Position numbers and translations under genes: made by a program | The notes under the pieces: model-generated | The model's input: the letters and a program-made list of their open reading frames with translations, nothing else | Databases searched by the model: none | Told to the model about the DNA's origin: nothing | Shown here: piece after piece, positions 38,801 to 51,603 of the stretch | Position numbering within the stretch: the stretch's first letter is position 1 | How the letters are laid out: every line of letters begins with the position of its first letter | NCBI RefSeq assembly: GCF_001619985.1 | Contig: NW_017264204.1 | Span: 685,983 to 749,982 of the forward strand | Direction: 5' to 3' | DNA from: Xylona heveae TC161 | Taxonomy: Eukaryota > Ascomycota > Xylonomycetes > Xylonales > Xylonaceae | Length of the DNA stretch: 64,000 nt

Positions 38801-39584
38801 AATTTGCCTGCCAAACCCGCTTTGACATGCGGAAAGGCGATAATGTAGAAGTGGAAAGGCAAAACAAAAGAGATTGACCATCCTCGTCATTTGCGCTTAT
38901 AGCGCGTCATACAATGCTCGTCGAAATCCATGCTCTTCCAATATGCTTTCTTTCGGCCGTTAGGTAAAATTATTCATCCCTCTCCAAAAATTGATAAAAA
39001 TAAATAAATAACACCTCATCATACTCCGTACCATGTATTCCCGACTCCTAAGAAAAAAAAAGATATTCAGACAGCCATCCCATAAATAAAAATAGGTATG
39101 AATTGTTTGCCGAATCAATCTGGATGTCGCCCTTCGAATTGGTTGTATATCAATAAAGTTGTCGGAGCGCACAAACTCGATACGAATCGAACGAGCACCG
39201 AGGTTGTGAGCTCTGGAAAAAGAGGCCATGCGTCGATCGGTCGAAACTTGTGATGATATGCGTGAGGCATAAGAGTCAATAGAGAATGTCTAAGATGCCG
39301 AAACAAAAGAAATTTTTCGATGTTTTCCTCCCGCTGTTACGCCGCGTTGAATTGCTGTAAAAAGTAATAAAAGTCGGACCCCCATTGAGAAATTGAAGTC
39401 ATCTCAATCATGGTTCAAAGACGACAGATCGTGTCCGTTTTTCTTTTTTTTTTCTTTGCCGTCGTAGTCGTGTACACATTATTTTATGTAGTTCGTTGCA
39501 AGTCGGCCGTGTGCAAAATTAAATAGAGTTGATCGTCCAAACACAAAATTAGTAGCCGTCTTGGCAGAATAAACCTGAAGAGCT
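35891..39584. other. 3.7-kb convergent spacer, low complexity
   Basis: Lies between the ends of the Prp4 and Ran1-type kinase genes. It contains a 27-T run (36361-36387), a TAAA microsatellite, TTTTATTTTG runs near 37010-37090, and the palindromic words AGTACTTCGTACTC (37434-37447), GAGTACTTCGTACTC (37905-37919), TAAGGTACCTTA (38019-38030) and TACTCCGTA (39022-39030). No open frame here resembles a protein. It may hold long 3' untranslated regions or non-coding transcripts. Confidence 0.5.
37811..37834. repeat. (TAAA)6 microsatellite
   Basis: Six TAAA units, followed at once by a short GATGGC/GATGAT-rich stretch near 37840-37870. Non-coding. Confidence 0.85.
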
Positions 39585-41036
39585 CTAGTAGACTTGAACA
39601 CCAGGCATAAATGTCTGAGCAGCCATCTGCTTGTCCATCAAGTCCAAAGCTGGGATCAAGTTGCCATAGTAGTTCGCCGGAGGCGCGACCATGACGTAGT
39701 TGTGATCCATGGACGGGTGCGTCTGCATGGCTGAAACAAATTGATCAAAATACGAGCAAGTAGAAGAACCAGAGGCCACAGAGTTCGCAGAGAACAGAGA
39801 TGCACCATCAGACACGGAGGAGCCTGATCCTGAGGTGCAAGGAGAATAGTGGTTTGCGGCAAACTCCGCGGTTGGGGTGTAGGGAGGAGTAAGCATGTCA
39901 ATCACCGGCGGCTGCCACTCCTGCTTTGGCCCAAATGCTGCAGCATCAAAACCTTGCTGCTGGAAGACATCCAAGAAGTCCGCGATAGGATACTCAACAT
40001 TCTGGATAGCCTCATGGTCAACATAGTCGTCGAGGGGCTGGCATGCCGGTGTGGTGACTGGTGTAATTGGAGCAACCGGTCCATTGGGACGTGTGGTGAG
40101 CTTCGGACAGCGTACAATGAGCTCCCGGAGTTCAGGAATCGTGATCCGCTTTTGTGGGTCACACTCAAAAATTCTCCTCAGGATATTGTCCAATTCAGCG
40201 GATAAGGGAAGAATGGAGCGAAGAAATTTGGAATCCTTGAGGAATGCCCGAAAGGTAGAATCTTCGGTTGAAGCCCGTTTCCACGGATTCCGGCCACAAG
40301 TCAGGTTAACGAGAATAACACCCAAGGACCAGACATCGTTAGCAGCCGAAGCGTAAAACGAATTTGGCCGAGGCGATGACTGTTGACATTCTGTATCATC
40401 AGGTCAGCATCTAGATCCGGAGGTGCAGACAAGGGGAGAAATAATACCTGGAGACATATAGAATGTTGATCCGCATCCAAAATCAGAAGAGAAGGGATCA
40501 GTCGTTGCGAGACCAAAATCAGCAAGCTTGACGGTCATGCCGCCATCGGTGACCAGGATGTTCTCCGGCTTCAGGTCCCGGTGGTATATTCCCAGAGAAT
40601 GGCAAAACTCCACGGCGTCCAGAATTTGCAGGAAAGCCCGTTTGGCCAGAAAATCATTACCGACGTAGTGTCCACGTTCCGTAATATTTGAAAAGAGATC
40701 TCCCTCGGGGCAAAATTCAATCACAACAAAAGTGCAATCCACAGAATCCAGAATTTTGACCAAGGAAACCACATTCGGATGACGGCTGGCCTGATGATGA
40801 AGTTGAATTTCTCTTTGCTGGAACTTGCGTTGCCTAGGGTCCAGGCCAATCTTGTTGAGAGCCTTGACAGCATAAAGAGCGTTGGTATGGATGTCGACAG
40901 CAGTGTAGACCACGCCGTAGGCACCCACGCCAAGAATGCTTGTCAACTCCAGGCGGTTGACTAAGATTTGTCCAAGGCGATCAGCAGGAGCGCATTGTCC
41001 GGGCAGCGGCGGAGTTGCTGGTGGGGTTGGTAACAT
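39585..41036 (-). CDS. ran1: Ran1/Pat1-type serine/threonine protein kinase
   Basis: Exons 40448-41036 and 39585-40390 join in phase to 464 residues. The kinase domain begins at about residue 25: [28 protein letters not shown], catalytic loop [22 protein letters not shown], and [20 protein letters not shown], with the Cys-Gly-Ser-Thr-Phe-Tyr-Met-Ser activation segment of the Ran1/Sks1/Vhs1 group. In fission yeast Pat1 blocks meiosis; in budding yeast relatives act in nutrient responses. The C-terminal 130 residues are disordered ([15 protein letters not shown], Ser-rich) and may carry regulation. It stands alone between a 3.7-kb and a 6.1-kb non-coding stretch. Family firm; exact ortholog inferred. 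Confidence 0.9.
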
Positions 41037-44000
41037 TGTGTTTCCGGTGTATTCAGATCGAGATTTCAGCTGTCAAGGGAACAGCTGAAATAAAGTTTCC
41101 GGACAGGGATTGTAATCCACGGGAGTAAATAAAAATCCAAGGTCCGATGGCCAGCAACGGAGCGTCCAAGGATATCGAAGGAAAATAAGAAGACAAAAAG
41201 AATTATCAAGGTGGAAGAGGGTTTCCCAAATCCGGATGACGGAGAGAAGCAAAGGTGTACACTTAGGATGATAAAAAGGGTGGGTGATTTGACAAGGTGA
41301 GTTTCGAGTAGAACACTAAGTCACCACGTGCGGAGAGTGGTTAAAGGAAGGGATGTGAATTGTATAAAGAGGTCGCAAGGAGGGAGAAGACGTGGTGAAA
41401 TGTTGACTGGATAAATTAGAGGTGAAACGGAGGATAAAAAGAGATCGTGACCGATTGATAGGCGGGAAAAGTTTAGATTGATAGATGAAAGGAAACGCAG
41501 CCAAGTTGATGAGTGCGGAAAGCCGATCTCACGATCGAGCGGCTTGACCGAGGTTGTAGGGCGGGAGAGCCAACTACTAATAGTGTTAGCGTTGAGCCAT
41601 GCGCTCTGGGCTTCATTTACGGGGCTAAGGACGTGCTAGGGCGACACAGAATGACTAAAGTCAACTTTTCTCGAGCCCACTTTGCCTTTTCCCAGCCCGG
41701 CTCGGTGGTCGGAGCCATCAGCAGGAGTAGGCTGTAATAGCGGTGGCAGAAGGTTCGAGGTTGGTGTGCTTGGATGCGTGTGTGCGTGCGCGTGTGTGGG
41801 TAAATGATGGTCAGGGTGGGTGGGGATAGCGCGGGCAGGAGGCGGCGTGGGAACCAAGGATCAAGGGCTGCTGCAGAGACCCAGTCATGGTGCGAGTTTC
41901 GCCGTGTTGCTTGATGCAGACGTCCTGACCAGTCCCACCATAATGCTAGACAAGCACCGGGCGACCCGTACGAGTACAATGGACGATTATAGTGCAGGAT
42001 CTTCGGGCAACGTTGAGTGGAAAGGCGCACACGCCCGGGCGAGACTAGGGCCAAGAAGACCGTCCGTCAAAGGATTGCAGTTGACGAGGTATGACGGGGA
42101 GGATGGGTCTCCGTCACAGGCTTAGTACGAAAGTCAAGGCCAAGACAGGCAAGATGGACAAAAATTTTCTCCCCTGGTCAGCCCAAAGGAAAAAAAAAAA
42201 AAGAAAGAGGTCACCTTCCTGCTGCGTTGCGCGTCCTGCCGCCCAGCCGGACCAAAATTGGAACCGTGGCGTGGAAGTGACCCCAGTGACCTACGCTATT
42301 GAATAGGCAGAAGCATAACTGAAATTGCGTCGATATGGCGAGGCAGACGGAACTGGTTATTGAAACACATGCTTGCCTAGGCGATAGTAGTAGTGTCCCT
42401 GCTTGTTCTCATGCCGATCTTGGGGAGGTTTTTGAACGGACCCCTTGCTGAGGAGAGTTTGGTACCACCGTCGTCAGAGACGGATCACATCGCGCTGTAC
42501 CTTCGGTACTGCAATCAGTCTTACCTCCAATTCTGGTTGTACTCCGTACTGATAGCAGAAAACGGTCAAGGGATGCATGGTGGGCTATGAGATGAGCTTG
42601 ACGGCGGTTGCGAGCAGCCTATCCGGCGCCGTAGATGCCTGCCATAACAATTCGTGTGAGACGAAGCTCCTTCCGTGAAAGCAGACGGCAAGGAGGGCAC
42701 GACCGACGTGCGACAAAGTGACGACGACTGATCTTCTCATACCAAGATCAACATCATCATCATCATCATCATCAACATTGAGTTCAATCCATTTTCGCCG
42801 CTTGGCGTTGTCCGTCCAGATGCCCCTTTTACCCTTCCGAATACTACCTCTGACTGGCTAACCACCATCCTCGATTTGAGCGAGAAAGAGGTGTGTGCAT
42901 ACACATGATGTGAGTGTGCGAGGGTTGATTGTTTTGGGTTTGAGGTGGGCCGTGCTCAGCCTCCTCGAGGATCCGTCGACGCCTCCCGAAAATGGCCCAA
43001 GCAGTCAGGGTTAGGAGAGAAATGTAGACAGAAAATAGAGAGGCAAATTTTAGAGCGATGGGACTGGTCGAGCTGGACTTGTGGGAGGATTCTGACGCGG
43101 GCAGCGATGACATGTAAAGAGTACGCAAAGGCTTTGCGCCAAGCCCATGCAGGTAAAGGCACAGTCCGATCCTTGATTGGCAACGCCAATCACTGGTTGT
43201 GGTTCTAATTGGCGGGCGACGGCGGCACCAGCAACAATAACAGCAACAACATCAACAACAGAGCGCATTAGCTGGGAAAGAAGACCTGGTTAGCCCTGCC
43301 ATGCCGTTCACGGGAGGCAAATAATTACGCCTCCCCTGGCTCGGTCGAACTGTAACGTGTCAGTATGCTGCGACAGAACAAGGATGGGTACTCAAGTTTG
43401 GGTCACTGTTTCTCACCCGAAGGAAGAAGAGCCGAAACCCACTCCGGATCATGAATCAGTGATGAACCCTGTCGGCCACGATCCAATCTCCGCTTGGCAC
43501 GCTGACAGGCCCCCACTATGAACACTCTTATTATTGCCATCCCGTATATTATTACCCACACATAGCAATAATCACACGAATGGGTCGGCTCTTCTCCCCT
43601 CTCAACCCTGGCGTGCCACTATTGACCGTTCTCTTGCATTCGTAGCCTTCTTTTTGCCATGCTGCAGAAGCATGACTTTTTGACCCGGTTCCATTCTCTT
43701 TCGCCCCCTAGCGCCGCTGCGAGTACAGTTGGGTGCAACCATTGTCGCACTGCAACGAGTCCAAGCACCAACGGAGCGACAAAAGAAAGCGACCGGCAGA
43801 CAACGAATACGGATCCATGACCATGATGTCCAAGGGTAATGAAAAAAATTTCCACTGATTTGAGTCCGTCGCTTGAAGGTTGCCGCATGCGGGCTGACGA
43901 CTGCCTATCCCGCCGGGGCAAATTTGTCTAATAGAAGAAATAATCGGAACCACTGAACGTTTCTTGACTTGGAGAATTTTGCCTGTCGCTGAATGGTTAG

Positions 44001-47000
44001 GGCGTTGATAGCATAACTTTCCTAAAGTGTGTCGGTTGATCTCATGACCCGAGCCCAGCTTTCTGTGTATCCTTTTGCCAGCCAATGAAAGCTAACCACC
44101 CGGATTAATTGCCCCATTATCTTTGGGGGAAGGAACCTGCCCCTAGCTTGCAAAGGGGCGTGTCCTTCTTTGCCCAGCCAAGCACCACGCTTACCGCCCA
44201 TCTCAGGGAGTCTCATCTGCACCCACCCAGTCCTTTTCCTCACGTCGCTCATTTTGCCATTTCAATTTCCATCTTTCCATTTTTGGTCTCTCTACCGATT
44301 TGTCCCAGAAACGCTAGAATGCTTCGTCGGCATTCCACTGGCTAATGGCAATCACAACGGACCGTTAGCCGTTTTTCTATTTCCCTCATATTGCTTCTGA
44401 TGACACAGGTTTTGAGGGGAGCTGCAGACTTCGATGATTGGCTACGTACCAGATTAAGCCCCCCTTTCCATCTTTCGATGACGGATAGTAACTCTGCCTA
44501 TCCGTTCGACAATCATCAGCCACAGGATCTGGACTTTTGCGTTGCTCACCGCCTCTCAACCCCCGGGAAAAACCCGAAACCAGAGCCCTTTGATCCCGTT
44601 GCCGTGGCGTAACAGACACCGTAGTCAAAACCCCGCGAAAGCCGGGGGTACAAGCAGATCAGTAGACGACTGCTGGTCACGGTGTTGTTTGGGGAACACA
44701 TCATCAACCATGCTTTTGTGAAGGTAAGCCAATCCGCATCTATCTTCAAATCGTTTCGCTGAGAGGGTCTCCAGTGGCCCTCGCGTTTCTTTTTGCTTTC
44801 GGGATAGATTTTCGTCAATGTTTCATCCGTCAGGCAAGCCTTACTTGAGGGCTGAGCTGAACACGGCCCTGGATGATTGGATGTTGAAGTACTGAAAGAA
44901 GGGAAAACCATGTCCGCCTCATTATTGCTATTTTCGCCCTACGCCAGTCAGGTCCGACCAATCAAATAGTCGCATTTCCTTTCGCTGAGGCCAGCTTAGT
45001 TATCCTACTCTCAACGAGGAGACGGTTTTTCTCTTGGTCAAAGAGAAGCATACCATGTAAATCAGTACTTGTATTGAAGTGATTGAATAACAAAGAGTGA
45101 GACTTGGTAGATGCCGATGATCGAGGTGCGCATCTATCTTTGCACACGTCTGAGACATGACATGGTTCTCTCTGCCGCCTCCGACACTGCTTCGCTCTCG
45201 GTCTGGAGTTGCTATGCAGGGAATCTTCAGAAGCAGGTCTCAGATCGCTTTTCGAATGCGTCTGCATCCCTCTCGTAAGACCTCTAGTAACTCCATTATC
45301 GTTGCCCGTTTGTTTGTCAAACTCTCCTCGCCCCCAGGTGGCTATTGAATGTGGCGATCGCGATGAGTATGTGATTGACTTCTTATTGTAGTACGTGGAT
45401 CTCATGCTCTGCTACAAGAGCTATCTAAAGTTTACTATAGGATCTTGTCAAACCATATCTATACATTCATATCGTAGTTCTCAAACCTTACTATTTGTTC
45501 GCTCAAGGAGATGTCCGAGCTGATTGATGACCAATCCTGTTGACGGTCTCTTTAATAATCGTAACAAGACTGGTCGCTCTCGACTACAAGGCTGACGGCA
45601 TGGCGAAAAGCGATGCACTGCCACTCAGCAGAGAGGCTGATCAAGACCAGATCGCTTCCAGGGACGCCTTTCGAGGAAAGGTTCATGTGACAAGACTATC
45701 ATGCAATGAGCCTGAAATGTACATTATTCGCCGTGCATGATCTGAAGTGCAGGTATGAATCGACGATGAGTGCGTGAATCCATTCCCTGCAGGTGCATCA
45801 AGAGTTCCGGGGGAAGAAAGTAAGAGATATTTAGGCCAGGTCTGAGCGCCACTGATGCGAAGCTGATTGTTTCCGTCTCATCACGAAAGCCAGCTGTTGG
45901 AAAGCGCAGAAGCAACCATGCAGCTGTCATTCATTGCCAATAAAATGACAGCATTTATTGACGGCGATGGGGCGAGGGGTTGGAAGAACAACATCCTGGA
46001 TACGGCTCGCTTTTTCGTTGCAGACATGGCTTCCACATGGCTTCTTGGTTGGTACATTGTTTTTAACCCCTTTTCCTTTCTGATATATCAACGGCATATC
46101 ACTTTCTGTCCAACTTGCCTGGATCTCACAAAGTTGGGGCGGTTGATTGTCTGTAAGCATTAGCTTACTGCATGTCTTGTCATGACAGAATCCTGTCGCA
46201 AATTCACCCTCGCTCGTAGACAGTGGAAAGTTCAATCAGTGTCAACTATAAAATGGATTTTATGTATATTATATAGAAACGCTAGCTATCAAGAAGCAAA
46301 GAGTCCAAAATGCGCATAACCGTTTTGATCACGGGGTTCGCAAGAGGAAAGATTACATAATCTTTCAAGTACCTAAAATCCGTCACGTGGTAGATAAGTA
46401 ACTACTCCGTAATGGTACAAGTCGTGAATGGACGTAAATATGTGCACGCACAATATTTGTGAAATAATAATGCCGGGTCTTCACATGCCCTAATGCACGT
46501 TACCTTCCTGCCTTAGGTGTAGCACCAGCCACACAAGGTACCTTATGCACAGCCATTCTCAACCCGTCTGACATCATGTTATTTTAGAAAGCTCATTACG
46601 GAGTACCACCTTAATCATAATAGCATTACATGCCCCGAGGTTTCCTTCTTCACGATTTCCTCTCTTATGCGCACTGGACAAAGCCAAATTTGGAATTCGC
46701 TGAATATTGATTTGAGATTCGATAGATGACAGTCCTATGGCACTTTGCATAGAACCATCTATTGCCCGTTGGCTCACAAGCTAAACCTACGACTTAGATT
46801 TATCAAATTTCGCCGAGACTTTTCATTATCTGGACAATTTGATAATTTGAACGGTTCTGCCTTTTTCTAGACTTCCATAGAAGCAACTGCTTTTGGTGCT
46901 CACGACAATTGGCAGTCTCTGATTATGCTGCAGCTATGCCTTACCTCCATCTACGAATTATGATTCTCTCATTGACACGGTGACGATACGGCCTGAATGC

Positions 47001-47142
47001 CGAAGATTTCAGAATATATATCGAGAACAAGACTATAGAATCGAAAAGTTACGCATCAAATAAAGACTATCAAGGATATAAATAAATCCGCAAAACTGTC
47101 CCGAACAGAACAACTCCCAAGAAGGCCCCCCAGTCAGCCATT
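41037..47142. other. 6.1-kb region with no recognised gene
   Basis: Between the start of the Ran1-type gene and the end of the P450 gene, both minus strand. The right third becomes more AT-rich. Open frames such as 43619-43921, 45927-46235 and 44546-44911 match no family and are not supported. A 62-codon minus-strand frame at 41316-41504 may be an upstream frame in the kinase leader. Palindromic words occur at 42540-42548, 46403-46411, 46535-46545 and 46597-46605. Confidence 0.45.
42752..42772. repeat. (CAT)7 microsatellite
   Basis: Seven CAT units in the long spacer upstream of the Ran1-type kinase. Non-coding. Confidence 0.85.
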
Positions 47143-48953
47143 TCATGCTCCCACCTTCTCCTTTATGATGACTGGAATGTTTTCCTGGCGGACGAACCAA
47201 GAATTTATGATTTTCCATTCGGTATCCGGGCTTTCAAGCTCAATCTATCATTTCACATTTGGTCAGACTTAGACTCGGGAAAGAAGAGGTGCAAGAGTGA
47301 TAGAGGGTAGTTGGGCGGAGACACTCACGTCATACTGCGCAAACATGGTGGCAATCAATTTGTAGCTTTCCAGCTGGCTGAGATATCTGCCCAAGCACAT
47401 TCTGGGTCCAGCACCAAACACAAAGTCGGCAACTTTCATCTTGTTGCGACGGGCCTCAAAGTCCTCGTCAGTCTCACCCGCCTGCTGCAGCCACCTCTCC
47501 GGAATGAACATGTCCGTATCGGAGCCAAAAACATCCTCATCGCGGGTGATTACCCACGGGTTCATGCCGATGGCAGCGCCTCCAGGCACAAAACGTCCGT
47601 CGGGCAACTGTAGACCTTCTTCAGGGACAATTCGCTCCATCATCACTCCAACACCGGGATGAATACGCATGGCCTCCCTCATGATGGCGTCTAGGTATGG
47701 AATCTCTTGGGTAGCCTTCCAGCTGACAGGAACCGTTACATTGGCCTTCTTGAGTTCCTCATTTAATCTTTGATGGACCTTGGGGTTCTTCAGGATGTTA
47801 TACATAGCAGAGCACATGGTGATCGCCGTCGTATCGCTACCAGCTAACACGTTGGATAGGAGATAGGTAACCACCATGTTATCATCGACAATGTCCGGAT
47901 GCTTCTTCTTAGTCTCGATAAATTTCTCAAGGAAATCGGTCGTGGCGGGTGGCCCTTCTGCCATGCGCTTGGTATAGGCGTCAACACTGAAGCCTATAGC
48001 CCACCCAAAGGTAGGGGGACCGAGTCGCTTGACTGGGTTCTTGTCCAGGACACGATCCAACTCTGGCATTTGGCTGACCTACACCATGTTAGCTGGGATT
48101 CATTTATGAATATTCCAGCTTCGATGAGCACGTACAGATGCAAAATAATCGAGACTGCGACTAGAAGTATGCAGGAATTTACGGTCATCATTACCGGCTT
48201 CTAAGATACCCAAATTCTTTCCAAAGGTGATTTGACTCATAGCGTCCCATGCGACTTCAAAACACGGTCAGTTATGAAAACACAAGCGCATTTTGTGGAG
48301 TAACGTCTCACAATATAGAAGATAATCAGCCATATCACATGGCTTTCCCGTGTTGATGAAGCGTTCTTCCAGCTTCTGCATCAAAAAATTGAGGGTCGTG
48401 TCTACATGATGCTCAAAGTCCTGCACCTTTGTCATGGAGTATAGCGACTTGATAGGTCGAATCGACGTCGAATGCCATTCTTCGCTCCTTGTTGAGAAGA
48501 GATTGGAAACGCGCACGCCGTTGACCATCACATCGTTGATCATATACATGTTACTCTATTGGACACACTTAAATTAGCAAGTGGACTTGTACTCAAGGCG
48601 AATCTCTCCATGGCTGCAATTCTCCGGCCCTCTCGAACTAAGGGACAGGACCGTACCTTCTTCCAAGGGTTTCTCGTGGTAAAGACTTTACCAACCATAC
48701 TTGGATCAGACAGACTTAGAACATTGGGACCCATCCGCACGGCGGGGCCGAGCTTCTTGTGAAGATCATTTTGCGTAATATCGCAACGGCCCTTGAACAC
48801 GTCAACAAGCCGCCAAATATTGGTGAAGCTTGCTGGCGCAGGTCCAGGGAAAGATTTCAAGGGAGACCTTAGGTAATTCCAAAGGAACGTTGACAACACT
48901 AGGACCACAGCACTCAACGCAAGGTTGAGAACTGTGTCGACGAGGTACGACAT
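47143..48953 (-). CDS. Cytochrome P450, pisatin-demethylase type
   Basis: Exons 48657-48953, 48312-48555, 48136-48254, 47329-48078 and 47143-47244 join in phase to 503 residues, normal for a microsomal P450. An N-terminal membrane anchor (about 5-27) is followed by FPGPAPASFTNIWRLVD and GPAVRMGPNVLSLSDP, which resemble fungal P450s of the pisatin demethylase group. The I-helix oxygen-activation motif AGSDTTA, the K-helix ExxR (EAMR), FIPERW and the heme loop FVFGAGPRMCLGR with Cys448 are all intact. It should be an ER monooxygenase; the substrate cannot be told. No synthase gene for a secondary metabolite lies within the window, so membership of a cluster is not supported here. The upstream in-frame GTG at 49022 is not the start; ATG 48953 precedes the anchor. 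Confidence 0.9.
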
Positions 48954-51603
48954 GACGATACCTCCTGACGATCGAGATCGCAGACGCTTTCTTTCAATTT
49001 CAAGAAGGACTTTCGCAATCACAGGAGCACAAAAAATGGAATCAAGAAAAGAGTGCTCAGAGGAGAAAGCAACCTGCTACGAGCGATCAAGGCTTGGGTC
49101 ATTAGTTATTAAGCCCATGTCGAGCATTATTGGGATTGGACCGTCCATCTTTCAGGGGCACGCTGGAGGTGGTGGAGAATTGCAAGGTCCCGCTGTTTGC
49201 AGCCGAACTATCCAAAACGTTTAATTGCAATTAAGTGGCAAAAATAATCAGGGTATCGCCGTGATGTGCTGTGGAGGAGAACCCTGAGCGTGGGTCATCG
49301 ACATCCTGCCCACGGTTCGTTCCCCTGAATGGTGCCCACGAAACTGCTGCAAGGACTCTATTATTGTTATCTTAGTTGCTTCACAACTTGCAGCGAACAT
49401 GGCAATGAAAGAGTAAAGCCACTGCGGCCCAAAGGCCGGCATTTGTCGAAGATATCAGGTCCGAGCACGATGATTATCCCTTCTCGCAGAACTCGAAACT
49501 TTGGGCGAGGGGAAAGAAAAATGATCATTATTGTCCTGTCTACTTTGGCCAACACGGGCCCAATTTTCTTCTAGGTCCAAATAGAGACCAAAGGAAAGGA
49601 TTTGCCATTGGCGTCAGCCCCTGTTTCAAAATCCTCACGTACCATCACGGACCACAAAGAATCTCGATGTCTTTGATAAGGAGGGAAAATGGAAAAGTGA
49701 TCCAGTCCATTGGCCCACTGGAAAGTCGCATTCTGCAGGATTTTCTTGAGGAGCGTCAAGTAGTAACAGAGGTGGAGAATTGTCCAAATGCCGAGCAGTG
49801 GAGTTTTGGCTCACGGCCCGAGCCAACGTTTGCGTCGACCGCTGATCCCTGTGGAAAAGCACCGCAACGTCAAGCACAGCAATCCGAGCTGTTTGATTAG
49901 CTACCATCGACGATGATACGTGCTGGCGAAGAAGCTTTGGTGGGACCTGAATGCGCTTGAAACGCTTGGGCTTCTTGAAATTTGTGACTAAAGTGCAGAT
50001 CACTTGCAATGTGCAGCATCTCCGAACTCGGTTCGAGCAGAGAATCAGGGACAGGTGGGGATCAGTGATTGTGATTTGCTCTCCCACTGGTAGAACTTGC
50101 TACTTGATGAGGTTAAGGTAAAAGCCAATTTCATGGGGATTGTCCAATGTTTTCAAAGGACCCACACGAGCTGTCATCGGTAGGTACCGTGGCGGAATTA
50201 GCCACCGCCCCGCTGGAACCACCAGACTGACCTTAGGTAAGGATTAACCCAAACCACCCACTAAAGCCCCGGCGACGCTCGGTTAAGGAAATGCCGTTAT
50301 GCAACCTACGGAGCCTTAACGGTCCTCTGTTATTATCGCGCTTGTCACCTACCACTTCTTTCCCCCTCGAGCAGGGAATTCCACCACCGGGGAAGCAGGC
50401 ATCAAACGTCCCCGAACAAGCGCCACTACGCCACAACGCCCCATATGCGGTTCAAAAAAGAAAAACAAAATTACTGAAATGTGACGAGAAATTGAAACAA
50501 AAGGAATGATAGAAAGACAGGGCTTGGAAATATGACGAGCGAGGTTCTCGACTTTCGGCGCTCAAAGAAGGAACAATAACCCTTGCGAGTGGACCCTTGG
50601 AAGACGTTGCCACGAACCGAAGTCGGGGTGCTTTACTATACGGTCGTCGTTAGTGATCTGCGTTCTCACCAAAACCTCAAATGACACCTAAGACGCCGTT
50701 GCGTGGGTCCTGCCGAGGACCTGGGTCGGCACCAGAAACAGACCTCTGGCATTTGTTACTCGTCCCTTGGTCATTGTTTCCAGCGCTCTAAGTTAGTACC
50801 TCCAGAAAGCCGTTGAACTTTTCCCCCTCGTGCTGGAACCCACGTCGCCCTTGGGACCGGCAGAACGGTTACCTAGACAGACGGTTGTTACGGCCAAAGA
50901 CTCTGAAAAGAAACTACTGTGATCAACGTCAGGGGGAATGGGCGTTCAGGAGTTGGCTTTGCTCACATCCAAAGGAGAAATCTGCTCGTCCATAGCTTAC
51001 GATGCAACTCGATAGGGACGTTCAGGATTTCCAACTTGAAATTTGGACTCCTAATTTGAATACTGCCCCGTGTGACGGGGTAGGTGATGTGCCCACACAC
51101 TTGCTCTAGCAACTATAATAATGCACATTATCAAATTTACTCTCAGCGTCGGACAACGGATCAAGCATTGTCCAATGCCCCATCACAATGAGGCTGTCCG
51201 TGCTGCACCGGAACCTGCAGCCGCCCCTGTGGGCCGTCAAGCTGCCTTGTTCCATGAAACTTCTAACCCTTTGGCAAGCTGCCATTTGTTCGAATACGGC
51301 AAGTATCGTCAGCATTTCCAACCACCAAATAGTCCCGTAGTGGCCCTCCTTGACACTATGGGGTTGATGCATCGAGCTATTCTCATCCAGGGAACGAACA
51401 GCGTTCGGCCCGTCTTGCGGCACGAACAGGTCGTCAACGACCCTCTGGCGGTCTGATAGCTGATCACGATGAATCCAAAAGTATTTAGGAGGCCGAGCGT
51501 CTCTCCACATCCTTATTCTGATGCTTGAGAGCTTTGATTTCCGTCGCCTGCATCCTGTGCATCGTCGAACTTGTGTCAATACCGTGGTTTCACGCTCACC
51601 ATC
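48954..51603. promoter_or_regulatory. 2.65-kb divergent spacer, P450 and rhodopsin-domain genes
   Basis: Separates the P450 (-) and the seven-helix protein (+). The minus-strand frames 49635-50087 (150 codons) and 51106-51789 (227 codons) show no known family; the second runs antisense into the first exon of the next gene. I see no supported gene here. Confidence 0.45.

Noticed and set aside
38157-38867. Minus-strand hydrophobic frames in the convergent spacer
   Set aside because: Composition follows AT-rich and A-run DNA; no homology, no splice structure.
49635-50087. 150-codon minus-strand frame between the P450 and the rhodopsin-domain gene
   Set aside because: No family resemblance, no splice partners that extend it, and amino-acid composition looks random.
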